A stretch of 64,000 bases of DNA from Rhynchopus sp. YZ270_cl-10 (lineage: Eukaryota > Euglenozoa > Diplonemea > Diplonemida > Diplonemidae), in assembly GCA_964035575.1 (NCBI GenBank), contig OZ037885.1:1240001-1304000 (forward strand), written 5' to 3'. Both the position numbers and the translations under genes were made by a program. Below, piece after piece: positions 29,598-39,863 of this stretch. Numbering within the stretch: the stretch's first letter is position 1; every line of letters begins with the position of its first letter. The notes under the pieces were generated by a model, which was not told where the DNA came from, searched no databases, and was given only the letters and a program-made list of their open reading frames with translations.

Positions 29598-31726
29598 GGG
29601 AAGGCTCGTTTTTCCATTTAATGTTACAAAGTAACAATAAAACCACTTTTTCGGCGACCGGGAACCCCCCCCCCCCCCCCTTTGTTACACGGAAAAACTG
29701 TTTTTCCGACTTGGCATTTATTGTTACAGTGGGCATACACCGGGTGATGATGAAATTTTTAGCCGGCATTTGCATTTCCGGAATCCGTCCGGCCAGTGGT
29801 GGGGTCAATTTGACGAAATGGACAAGTTCTCGTTTTTGGTCAATTTCCGCACAGTACAGTACAGTACAGTACAGTACAGTACAGTACAGTACAGTACAGT
29901 ACAGTACAGTACAGTACAGTACAGTACAGTACAGTACAGTACAGTACAGTACAGTACAGTACAGTACAGTACAGTACAGTACAGTACAGTACAGTGCTGT
30001 TTGGCCTGTCGACGTAATAAATACGAAGACAGGGGGGCGCCGCTGAGGGGGGCGGTGCCAACAATTTTCCAATGATGTAACGTTTTATCTGATTGATTTA
30101 TCGTTTGATATACCTTGTGTGTGCTACTTCATGCACACCCAAGCAAGGTATTTTGAACGGTACTTTCAAGCGATGCTTCGTTTTGTCATTGGGGTACCTG
30201 GGTGCAAGCAGAAATACCAGGTATCTCAGAGATATGCAACTTCTTGTGGCAGCGGGCATTTTTTGGGGGGACAGCCCCCATTTTGCTGTTGAAACAACCA
30301 AACTCGTAGTCCATTTTTTTCACTCACGTATTTTCCCCTCGCCGTTATTTTTTTCGCGCAAAAATGCCTTTTTTGGCACATTTCAACCAATCCAAAACCC
30401 GTGGTGACCTCTCTCGGTCAAATTTGTGGTCATTTTCTCCTTGTGACAGAATTTCCCCTTGCAGAATACCCTTGCAATGTGGGCAAGTTGCATTTTGCAA
30501 CCGAAAATGCAACAGATTCAGGTAGAGGGGTGTTTGAAAAAAAAATGAGCTTAGTGAGGCCGCCGGCGTGCCACCGTGGACATGGAGGAGTAAGTGATAG
30601 AATGTGCGACAGCAAACAGGAGACTGGGGGGAGTATGTGCGAGTGTCGGAAGCTGTGGACCATGCGTCAACACATGCTCACGCACAGAAGCATTCTGATA
30701 CATGCAATGAAGTTGGCAGGAGATGCCACCAGGGGTCAGTCGGGTGTAGCCCCGTAATAATACCCTGTAAATAACCCCGTCCCAAAATCTCCCCGTCCCT
30801 CATTCGTGTGGTTTTCCTTCTAGTTTGTCGCCGCGCGAAAAAAAATTTGAAACCCCAAAAAAAAAACAAAAACGGGGGGGGAAAAGTCTAGCTAGTGCCC
30901 TGGACAGAAACCGAAAACAAAAAAAACTAGACATATCATCCGCCAACTGATCTTGATAACAATAAAAATATAACTGGTACTCATGATAACCCCATTTTGC
31001 GTACTTGGTATTTTTTAGATCAGGAGCATCAATATCAGTGTTTTTCGTTGAACGCAGCCAAATAGGGGTAAAAATCTGTTTGGCGCAAGGGGAAAGGAAT
31101 CAAGGGGAAATACTGTTATACAAGATCTGAACGTTGGCTTTCTTTTTGCCTTGCTTCTTAACACACTACGTGTTAGGAAACAAAAAACATACACCGTCTA
31201 GCAGCTCTCCGTGGTTCCCCCGTGGTTCTCCCGCGGGTTGTCTGTACCCCCTGCATCACACCAGGAATATAATCCCTTATTACGGAGCTTGATCTTGCAC
31301 CTTGCGTTCCCCTAAACTTACGAAAAATATAAATGGCGCCGCAGGCGGAAAAAAAATAGGGTACGGTGTAAAAATGCTGGTTTACAACCACACAGTCACT
31401 CAACAAACCCTTTTTTGCGGAGCAAAAGAAAAATGGCGCCGCAGGCAAAAAAAAATTAAGGGGTACGGTACCTCTTCGAGCGCAGCGAGCAGAAAATTTT
31501 TGTTACCACAGGGAAAAAGTCACTTTTTTCCCGCCATTGTTACAACAAAAAATTTTTTTCCTCGGATTTCGATCGGGACCCCCCCCCCCCAACCATAGGC
31601 AGAAAAACACTTTTTCCCGCCATTGTTACAAAAAAAAAGTTTTTTCCCGGATTTTGGCCTGACCCACCCCCCCCCCCCCCTTTTTATTGTTACTTTGTAA
31701 CATTAAATGGAAAAACGAGCCTTCCC
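29598..31726. mobile_element. 2.1-kb element with GGGAAGGCTCG ends
   Basis: Inverted ends GGGAAGGCTCGTTTTTCC, continuing CATTTAATGTTACAAAGTAA and CAATAAAA (about 46 bp), with poly-C runs and TTGTTAC words just inside both ends. The interior carries the (ACAGT)n array, a GACCCCACCAC-core repeat in reverse orientation (about 29740-29835), a GCCTGCGGCGCC repeat (31325-31450) and no recognisable gene. TTC occurs at both borders (possible 3-bp target duplication). Confidence 0.75.
29851..29995 (+). repeat. Pentamer array (ACAGT)n, 29 units
   Basis: Perfect 5-bp tandem array, the reverse complement of the 1.08-kb array at 62154-63230. Confidence 0.97.
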
Positions 31727-32442
31727 TTCCACAAAAAAAAAAAAAAAAAAAAAAAAAAAATGCGGAATGTTCCCCAAAGCGTGTGCGTTTTTGTATTTCA
31801 ATTATCTTGTAGCCCAGACGAATTTTTTGTTGCAGGAATAAAAAGTCAAGTAGTACAGTGGCGAGGCTCTCGTGCATTGGTCAGAACAGACATTCAGTAG
31901 TTCCTCCTGCATACCATATTCTGCAGAGCTGTGTGCGAACGCGCCCTTCTGAACAACAACAACACACAAAACTTCAAAAAAAAAAAACTTCAATTCAAAT
32001 TTGACAAAAGTCGTGTCTTTTTGTGTGACGCTCTCTTTTGAGCAGCGTTTCCATTTTCTTGAATGCACTAAAATGCAACGTCTTTTCTTGTCCCAATCTC
32101 ACATCGGATCTTTCCCACAAAAAAATCGAAGTGAACAAAGAAATATCACGGTCGAGCGTGTACACCCGAGCTACATACAAACTAAGGTATTTCTTAAAAA
32201 AAACAAGGGGGTTTATTTTCGCCTCCCCCCCCCCGCGTGGTCAACTCAGCCGGGTCAGCAAAAACGGTTTTTGACGTGTTTTAAAGCAATTAATGTACTG
32301 TGTCTCCCTGTGTGTTCTTCACACAGCCAACCCTTCTTCTTTTCAACACAGTGTTGTCACGTGTGTCATGAATATGAAGCAACACGCGTGGTTCGCTTCC
32401 AATACTTAATTGTGTGACCTACTTGTTCTGGGTTTATTTATA
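31727..32442. other. Intergenic, nothing recognised
   Basis: A runs at 31731-31760. No coding frame with protein-like composition. Confidence 0.4.
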
Positions 32443-32494
32443 AGATGACGAAGCACGAGAGGCTTAGGTTCATTTTATACACGTTTCTCTTTTA
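32443..32494 (+). repeat. Stem-loop family A, copy 5
   Basis: Lower stem GATGA/TCATT, upper stem GAAGC/GCTT, loop ACGAGAG, tail TATACACGTTTCTCTTTTAG. GATGA/TCATT replaces GGTGA/TCATC of other copies with pairing kept. Confidence 0.7.
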
Positions 32495-33050
32495 GATGTG
32501 CTTTTTGTCTTTTTTGTACCAAAAATCCGAAAACCCCCCTGCTTATTCTGCTCTGAAATCTCGATCTTTTTGTATTCAGGCTACCCTTCTCCATCTCCTC
32601 GTTCCCTCCCCATTCATCAAGGATTTTTTGTTTATATTTTTCACATCGTTGGTAATCAACACCTTTGTTTGCTTTTTTGTTATGTTTTTTGGCTCAATCC
32701 TAGTCTTTTTGGGTCTGATACCCCAAGGAGACTTGGCTAGTTTTCTTTTTAAAAATATTTGCTTCTTTTCGAGCCCCTAACGTCATTTTTTTAAAGACGT
32801 CCCCGTTTGTCGTTTGAATATCGTTGTTTTTTTTGTTTTTTGTTTTACTTTCCAGTGACTTCCAAGTGTGCCTTTTCCTCCCCTCCCTTTTCCCCCAGAG
32901 TCGTACGAAGAGATAACTTTGCATCCTTTTGTTTTCATTCCGAAGCTTGCTTTAAAGGAGAAAATAGTATTTACCGGGAGGTACAGTCGCCAAATCATTC
33001 CTCAAAAAGGAGGATTTTTGTGCAAATCAACGAAAAACAACGTTTACCTT
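32495..33050. other. Intergenic, pyrimidine-rich
   Basis: No gene seen. The sequence is strongly T/C-rich on the + strand. Confidence 0.4.
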
Positions 33051-33051
33051 A

Positions 33052-33188
33052 CACCATGGGCTCGTAATGACATTACGCGACGAGTCATGACGTGGGTACC
33101 CCCTCGTAATTACGAGGGGGTGCCCACGTCAAGGCACTCGTAATTACCTTGTCATGACGCGCGTAATGTCATTACGACGTCCATGGTG
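33052..33188. mobile_element. TA-flanked foldback element, 137 bp
   Basis: CACCATGG and CCATGGTG form the ends, flanked by TA on both sides. Nested inside are CGTAATGACATTACGCG facing CGCGTAATGTCATTACG, GTCATGAC on both arms, and a central CCCCTCGTAATTACGAGGGG palindrome, so the whole element folds on itself. Confidence 0.8.
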
Positions 33189-33487
33189 TACCGATCCTAC
33201 TATTTTCAATCTTACTTTTTTCCCCTGTTTTTTTTTCAAGGTGACTTCTGACAAGCACTCTTCTCTCTCTCTTGCTTCATTCCCTTTTTCGAGGTCCCTC
33301 TCGTCCTACTCAAAGGTGACCGAAACACATTATTTTTTTTTTTACTTTTTTTTTTTCCATCTGTTTTGTATTCGCTTATTTGATTGGCAAATCAATTTTG
33401 ATAGTGTGTTGTTGTTGTTGTTGTTGTTTACTGTTTTCTCAAAGGTCATGTCATGAATTGCTGCTTCTTTAGCTGCTCTTTTTCTAA

Positions 33488-33538
33488 GGTGACTAAGCAC
33501 GAGAGGCTTAGGATCATCTTTATAAACTTTTCTTTTCT
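33488..33538 (+). repeat. Stem-loop family A, copy 6 (near consensus)
   Basis: Lower stem GGTGA/TCATC, two-base bulge GA, upper stem CTAAGC/GCTTAG, loop ACGAGAG, tail TTTATAAACTTTTCTTTT. Confidence 0.8.
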
Positions 33539-33814
33539 GCTCTCCCTCTTTTGAAAGATGTGTCCGTACGTCGGATGTATTCTTCCAACTCCCTCTTTTT
33601 TTTTTTTTCTTTTTCTGGTGCGGAAATCGGTCGTCGATATCGCCCTCCCGGAGCACCATTTTCCCCTTTTTTCGAGATGTGCTATGTGTGGTTGTGTTTG
33701 AAAGCAAACATAGGTAGTTTCGAAGAGCGAAAGTATTTCCATTATGTATACAACTTGTGTACAGTATCAAAACGGGGGAGGTGCCATCATCAGAATGAAA
33801 AAAGTGAAAAGTGA

Positions 33815-33885
33815 AGAGATTGCACAAACTGTGGCAACACAAACCGAGGCAACTACACTACTCCAACAATTTATCAAAAAAAAGA
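33815..33885 (+). repeat. Family E dispersed repeat, copy 1
   Basis: GCACAAACTGTGGCAACACA, CCGAGGCAACTACACTACTC, CAACAATTTATC then an A-rich tail. Near-identical copies lie at 34719-34795 and 52918-52990, all on the + strand. Confidence 0.75.
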
Positions 33886-35576
33886 AAGAAGAAAAACGCT
33901 AGGATCCGTGGGGTGTGTTTGATAACTAAATAGGGGGTAATTCTTGCAGTGATTATGTCACGGAGTATGCGAACCCGAGCGCGTTGATACTCTGCATGGC
34001 CTGGATTTTTTGACTCCGAGTACGATTCCGCAGAATATGACCCTACATGACGTGATGTGGTGCTCTGTGTTGAAAGGCAAAAGACGGGGTAGTTCCTTCA
34101 AGAGAAATACATTGCCCCTCTGCAGTGTTTCTGTGAGGATCCGAGCCCCCCTTCGGCCGTCATGAAATAACTGATGAAAAAAAGGTGCATGAGAATATGT
34201 TAAAAATCATTCAACCCGACCCCCCCCCCCCCCCCTTTTTCAATAGCAGTCTATATTACCCAAAAAAACATTTTTTGTTGTGCGTGCAGTCGTTTTGTAT
34301 TCTCTTTCTTGGACGCTTTTACCCTTTTTTTTTTTTTTTGTCGAAAGAAAGAAGAAATAGGACGGTGTGTAGATACTTACCACCACGGGTACACGACGGT
34401 GAAACCGCAAGGTACACTTCACTGTCGTGTAGAACACTGTAATAACATAGGAGTACGACTCCCTCCTACAGCTACGCTAGATCTCCCCAGGGTTAGGGTG
34501 GGAGAGGAGAGGTCAGACACACACACACACAATTTAAAAAAAAACATATAGCTGGTGCCCCAGAAATCCAAAATACCAAGTACGCAGTATGCGGTCGTCA
34601 GGAGCACCAATAGGCTTATTATAGCAGTCGCACTATGTCAACACAAGGGTTTGTCTCTCCGTCTCACCCAAGTGGGTAACCCCCTAAAAAAAATAACCAG
34701 GGAGTGGGGAAAAAAAGTGGACAGTAGAGAGTGCACAAACTGTGGCAACACAACCGAGGCAACTACACTACCCCAACAATTTATCAAAAAAACAAACAAA
34801 ATGAACCCACGAAGGCTCTTCTCCTCCCCCCCTTTTCTTTGTGTTCTGTCTTTATCAAAGTTGCGCATAAAAAAAGGGAGGGTAGGGAGCCTTGTTATGC
34901 TGGTATTCCTGATGTTCAAGTCCTTTGTTGTATGAAAAGCATGGTGCAATTCGAGCAGTACAAAGCACGAAAAGAAGAGATTTTTTTATTTCACCTCCCC
35001 AATTTTGCAGAACTAAACTTTTGATTTTTTTTTAAAAGGGTGGATAAGTACCAGAAGCTAAGACTCATCTCTTTCAAAACAGTGTTTTTTTTTTTTTGAA
35101 ATTTCCCTCCCCAAAAAAAAATGAAAAACCATTTATTTTATCCAAACGAACATAACTGATTGGGGTGGGGGGGCATTATTATTATTGAGCAGAGTGATGT
35201 GATCTGGTGTGTGTTGAAAAATCAGGAGAAAAAAAAAAATTACAAAAATCTGGCATCTTTTTTAGTGTTTCCTGGTGTACCACACATATGCCCCTTTCAC
35301 CCTATACCCCACCTTCCAAACCCCCTGCCCCCTACCCAGTAACCCCTCCCACTCTGATGCGGTCAAAAAACACTAAAGAAATATCGAGTTTTTTTTTTTT
35401 TTTAATCAAGAACCTCTCTCAGAGACTCTGGGCATTTTTCTTCCTTTTTTGAATACTTGGTTGTATTAGTGTAGCTACCCTAGAGTGTGCTCCACTATTT
35501 TCCTTCTTTCGTTTCTATCGCCCTCGTTCTCTTACGGTACGGGTAGGTCTACTTAGGTTTCCTTTTTACATCTTCT
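33886..35576. other. Intergenic with family E copy 2
   Basis: Family E copy 2 is at 34719-34795 (GAGAGTGCACAAACTGTGGC and onward). A GC-richer stretch at 33955-34165 (ACGGAGTATGCGAACCCGAG) is unassigned. ATACTTACC at 34373 equals the U1 snRNA 5' end, but nothing else supports a U1 gene. Confidence 0.45.
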
Positions 35577-36726
35577 CACGTATGGCAAATGATAATTTAT
35601 TATGAGATCTCATAATAAATTATGAGATTATTATGCGCTATTATGCGCCCACATAATAATCGCATAATGCCAAAATAGGCATTAAAGCAGGGGGAGAACA
35701 AAAAAAAAAAATTTTTCAACTTACCTTCCTTCACCCCCCTGTAAGGGCAACCGTAGGTGAAGTAAGGTATAGTATTGAAATCGATGTGGGGGGGGAGTAA
35801 AGGGTCAATTTTACAAAACCAGATTTTGAGGAAAATTTTAGCCGAAAATGGGCCCCACGTATAAGGAACCGGGCTCATATTTCTCAAAATTTAAGTGCTC
35901 AAAAAATTGTCCAATTTTCGAGATTGACCCCACCACTGCACGGGCGGATCCCAAAAATGCAAATAAGGACCCTTTTTAATTTGTTCTCTTGAAATGTGTA
36001 ATTTCATGTTTTCGCGAAAAAAATAACAACTGATCCTACAAGGGTTGAAGGAAGGTGGTTGAAAACAACAATAACAACAAGGACAAGTAATTGCTAAGAA
36101 AAAAGCGGGTGTGCTGTGGAAAACTCCGCGCGATTTTCGAAACCACCGTAGCATCCTGGCGATTTGCTGGTGTGATCGATGTGTTGTAGTCTGTGCATTC
36201 TGTGTTCCTTCCGCACTGCTCCAACGACGACTACAATGTGGGGAGCCTGTGGACAAAAACGAGCTGGACCACGCCGAGCCTGCCGAGCGGGCGTCCAACA
36301 ACGCTATCGAGCAGATGGTGCTGGACGAAGAGGACAGCCCCCCTTCTTGAACGTTTCAGATGCTGGAGTCCGAGTGGGTCTGGCAGTGTACGAAGAGCGT
36401 TAGCATACCTGCAGAAGAGCAGAATGCTGGGCTTATTGTAGATTATTTCTACAGGATGGAGTTCCACATCACACCCCGTTTTTTTTCCGATAGCAATTAC
36501 TTGTTTTTTTTTCCCCCTGAAAAAATTTTTTTTGTTCCCCGACCCCGCCAATCGTGTGGTGTGCAACGACGTGACGCCACATAATTAGCACATAACACCA
36601 CATAATTTGCTCATAATAGCGCATAATATCTCATAATAGCGCATAATAGCACATAATAGCGCATAATATCACCGGTATTATGAGATCTCATAATGGCGCA
36701 TAAAAAATTATCATTTGCCATACGTG
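35577..36726. mobile_element. DNA element with CACGTATGG ends, copy 2
   Basis: Same ends as 8732-9530 (CACGTATGGCAAATGATAAT, followed by TTATTATGAGATCTCATAAT and GCGCATAATAGC words), flanked by TCTTCT on both sides (6-bp target duplication). The interior holds a GACCCCACCAC-core repeat (35760-35965) and an unrecognised coding-like stretch (about 36110-36480, including VDKNELDHAEPAERASNNAI). Confidence 0.8.
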
Positions 36727-36748
36727 TCTTCTGCTGTTCCGCAGGGTA

Positions 36749-36817
36749 CTTTGTGCTTTCATCCGGATGGCTGGCATCGTACAGTGGGTAGGAGGTTCCT
36801 GCATTAACTTCACTTTC
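36749..36817 (+). promoter_or_regulatory. Family C module directly upstream of DYNC2LI1
   Basis: TTTGTGCTTTCATCCGGATG, GCTGGCATCGTACAGTGGGT, then CCTGCATTAACTTCACTTTC. The TTAAC plus pyrimidine tract ends in AAACAG at about 36836, some 20 nt before the ATG, so this copy is placed to act as branch site, tract and acceptor for trans-splicing. That role is inferred from position. Confidence 0.5.
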
Positions 36818-36855
36818 TATTCATCTTCAAAAAAACAGAGAAACACACAAAAAAA

Positions 36856-38182
36856 ATGGCAACCGAACAGGAAGATGACGCAGCCCCTCCAGCGCCCACA
36901 GCAACCACCACGGGGACAGCCGCAGACGAGGAGAAGAAGGAGAAGGACAAGGAGCGGGCCGACGAGAAGCCGCAGCTGAAGCTGGACCGGTCGAAGACGC
37001 TGTGGGAGAACATCGCTGCGAAACCGCAGCAGGTGGCCGAGACACAGGAGGTGAACATGATTGTGCTGGGGAGCAAGCGGGGTGGGAAGAGCACGCTCAT
37101 CCAGCGCTTCATCAAGCGCGACGAGACATCGATCCCACGACCAAACACGGCTCTCGACTACAGCCACGGACGCAAGGAGGAGGGCAAGAAGATCCAGACG
37201 GCTCACTTCTGGGAGGTAGGCGGCGGGTCCGATCTGCATATGCTTGCGGACGTGGTCCTCACACCCGAGAACATCCACACCGTGTCGGCGCTTGTGATCC
37301 TCGACCTGTCAGACCCATGCACACTGTGGGACACACTCTTCTCATCTCTCAACCGTATATCAAAGCGCAGCAACGAATGCTTTGCAAAGATGCGCTCAAA
37401 GAACAACAACACACCAGATAGGCTTCTACAGCGGCACAGACGGAAGGTCGGCGAGGACCATGTGGTATGCTAAAAAAACACCATTTCCCCCTTCCTCACA
37501 ACTTTTCTCCCCAAAAAGATGAAACCAGCTATTTTGCCACCTGAAATCCACAAAAGGCCACACCATAAATGAAAACAAAAACAAAGAGCACCAGTTACCT
37601 CATGCATTTCCCCACCACACTCAGGACCTCGAACGACTGAAGCTCTCCGGCATCCCCACCGTCATCGTCGGCACGAAGTACGACCTCTTCCACGACAACC
37701 CACACGTCAAGGTCATGGCCAAGACGCTGCGCTACATCGCACACCTCCACGGCATGCACCTGGTCTGGCTCAGCAGCAAGGACGAGAAGGACATGAACCG
37801 CTACCGAGCACTCATGGCACACATGGTGTTTGGCAGTGCCTTCCCCGAGAAGTACATGAATGTGGACCACACCAAGGGGCCTCTGCTGGTCTGGCCTGGG
37901 CGGGATACGTTTCAGGCGATTGGGCAGCCAATCGGCATGCAGAAGGAGCTACCCGGCTTCGTGTCTACAGGAGACAAAGAGTTGGATAAGTTCAAAATGC
38001 CTTTCGACGACGCCTTTCCCCCCAAAAAGACACAACAACAACAAAAGGACTCATTCACCTCAGCCCTCTACGATGAGTTTGCAGAAGCCGCAATCGATGC
38101 AGTCCGCGCACAAAAAGACGAAGAACTCAAAAAGGCAGAAGCAAACAACACGAAGAAAGAACGGAAAAAGAGCCTAGCGTGA
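36856..38182 (+). CDS. DYNC2LI1: Cytoplasmic dynein-2 light intermediate chain, two exons
   Basis: Exons 36856-37464 and 37625-38182 join in phase 0 (160-bp intron, GTATGC...CAG) to give 388 residues, against about 350 in animals. After a charged N-terminus (residues 1-60) comes the Ras-like core: P-loop GSKRGGKST at 72-80, HFWEVGGG in the switch region, LVILDLSDP, GTKYD (220-223, the NKxD equivalent), AKTLRYIAHLHG, and the family-typical PLLVWPGRDTFQAIGQP near the end. A charged, probably helical C-terminus follows. The protein is a subunit of the dynein-2 motor that drives retrograde intraflagellar transport, so the organism should build flagella or cilia by IFT. The ATG at 36856 follows an A-rich leader and has the only suitable context. 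Confidence 0.93.
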
Positions 38183-39113
38183 TTTCGATGTCAGCAGGAA
38201 AAGGGACAGAACCAGTGTTTTATGAGAGACCTCTCAAATGCTTGGGAGAACCTACACAATAAAACGCACCCTTTTGATGTAACCTACGAAATGGAGTGTA
38301 GGGACTGCATGGTTGGGGGTGTCCACCTCCCGGTACAGCCAGGTCATTGAAGAGGGCTTTTTTGTATTTCAGGCCAACTTTTTTCTCCCGCAATTCCTGC
38401 AACTTACACAAATGAATTATGTGGGGGTGGAGGGGTGGTTGGGGCAAATAAAGGGGGCCAAAAAACGGTGGGCAAAGGGAATGGCTGTTTTTGCCCCCGA
38501 ACATAACGAAGCATACAATGAGGAATGCATTGAAAGAAAAGAAAGAAAAACACAACGCCCCACACAATCCCTTCCCTCCCACACACCTAACACACAAACA
38601 ATAATCTTTTTAACCAAGTGAGTGATCTGAAGTACCTAACAAAAAAAGCCCTCCTTATCCTTTCCGACTTCACACTTCTCCCGTTTTCCCAGTAGGTTTC
38701 TCCCACATTCATTTCTTCCACATTCCCAAAGTCTGCAGGGGGGGTCACTCTGCTCACATTCGGCCAGGATTCTTTTCCGTCCGGTGATTTGGTGGTGATA
38801 CATTCGTAAGGGATTTTGACAGACATCTTTTTAGGTTGGACAAGAGCAATTCCATTTGAGGCTTGTCGCCAAATGAGTGCGAAAAGTTTCTTTTATCTTG
38901 TCTCAAAGTTTTATGTTGCATTGAAAAGCATTGACACAGCAAAGAATACAACCACAAAGAGACATAACGATCTTCGGGAACTAATTGGGCACAGGCTTAA
39001 ATCCTACAAACTTTCCCCCTTCATCACACCTCACCCCTCCCCTTTTCCCCCTTTTTTCTTTAGGATTTTGACCAACCCATTTCCCCTCTCCATCTCTTGA
39101 TTGCTCTCAACCA
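38183..39113. other. Intergenic with a family D module
   Basis: 38330-38394 is a family D copy (GGTACAGCCAGGTCATTG, GAGGGC, TTTGTATTTCAGGCCAACT, T tract). It shares its first part with 59413-59480. No gene is seen. Confidence 0.5.
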
Positions 39114-39416
39114 ATGACTGCGCTTGGTAGTGCAAAAGCTGCAGAGCTGCTTCGCGAGCTGTTCGACACGATTGACACAAACAAGGACGGTGCACTCGAG
39201 TGGTCTGAGCTAGAAGGCAACGTAGGCAGAGCTGACCCGGCAAAGGCACGACAGCTCATGGACTGTGCATTTGGCACGAAAGACAGGATGATAGACTTTG
39301 AGTCGTTTTCTGAGTTCATGGAAGATAACTTGAAGGCAGAGGGGCTGAGCATGGACACAGCGACCGCAGAGCACTTTGACAGCGTGCGGACACACTTTGT
39401 GCCCTTTACAGGGTGA
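39114..39416 (+). CDS. Small EF-hand protein, copy 1
   Basis: A 100-residue protein with one canonical EF-hand loop at 21-32 (DTNKDGALEWSE) and a second, degenerate loop (GTKDRMIDFESF) that lacks the first acidic ligand and probably does not bind calcium. The C-terminal helix is SMDTATAEHFDSVRTHF. It is a calmodulin-type two-hand module of half length. The next gene is a clear paralogue only 157 bp downstream, so the pair arose by tandem duplication. Role unknown, likely a calcium sensor or a subunit of a larger assembly. Confidence 0.88.
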   Translation: MTALGSAKAAELLRELFDTIDTNKDGALEWSELEGNVGRADPAKARQLMDCAFGTKDRMIDFESFSEFMEDNLKAEGLSMDTATAEHFDSVRTHFVPFTG

Positions 39417-39572
39417 AGTGGTGTGCTATTTGTTTGACATTTTTTAAAAGGCACCTCTTTTCTCAAAGATGCAGAAAGAGGGCATCTCATAAAGAACGGC
39501 CGTCATTATTTATTTTCAACTTTTTTTTTTTTGCAACACATCCATCATCAGCTCCTCCTCTTTCTCAACATA

Positions 39573-39863
39573 ATGGCTCTGGGACTGGAAAAGGCGACAC
39601 AGACCTTCAGGGGTCTGTTTGATGACCTTGACTCCGACAAGGATGGTGGCATCACCTGGAACGAGCTCGAGAGCAATATCGGTAAGTCCGACCCTGAGAA
39701 GGCCCGTCAGATGATGGACCTTGCAGACGCCAACAGAGACAACCGCATCGAGTTTGCTGAGTTTGTCGATTTTGTGAAGGTCGTCCTCAAGGCAGAGTCG
39801 CTTACCCTTGACACTATGACCAACGAACACATGGACCACTTCCGTGCACTCTTCACCGCCTGA
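39573..39863 (+). CDS. Small EF-hand protein, copy 2
   Basis: A 96-residue paralogue of the preceding gene. Both loops are intact: 20-31 (DSDKDGGITWNE) and 52-63 (DANRDNRIEFAE). Shared framework includes SDPEKARQMMDLA and a closing helix TLDTMTNEHMDHFRALF. It should bind two calcium ions, unlike copy 1. ATCATCAG about 22 nt upstream of the ATG may be a trans-splice acceptor. Confidence 0.88.
   Translation: MALGLEKATQTFRGLFDDLDSDKDGGITWNELESNIGKSDPEKARQMMDLADANRDNRIEFAEFVDFVKVVLKAESLTLDTMTNEHMDHFRALFTA

Noticed and set aside
30401-30757. 118-residue frame with a C-x-C...H-x3-H spacing, as a possible zinc finger
   Set aside because: The spacing does not fit C2H2, and the frame lies inside a DNA element with no coding bias around it.
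34373-34500. ATACTTACC followed by CACGACGGTG as a U1 snRNA candidate
   Set aside because: A 9-mer match is expected by chance about once in two such windows on both strands, and no Sm site or U1 stem pattern follows.
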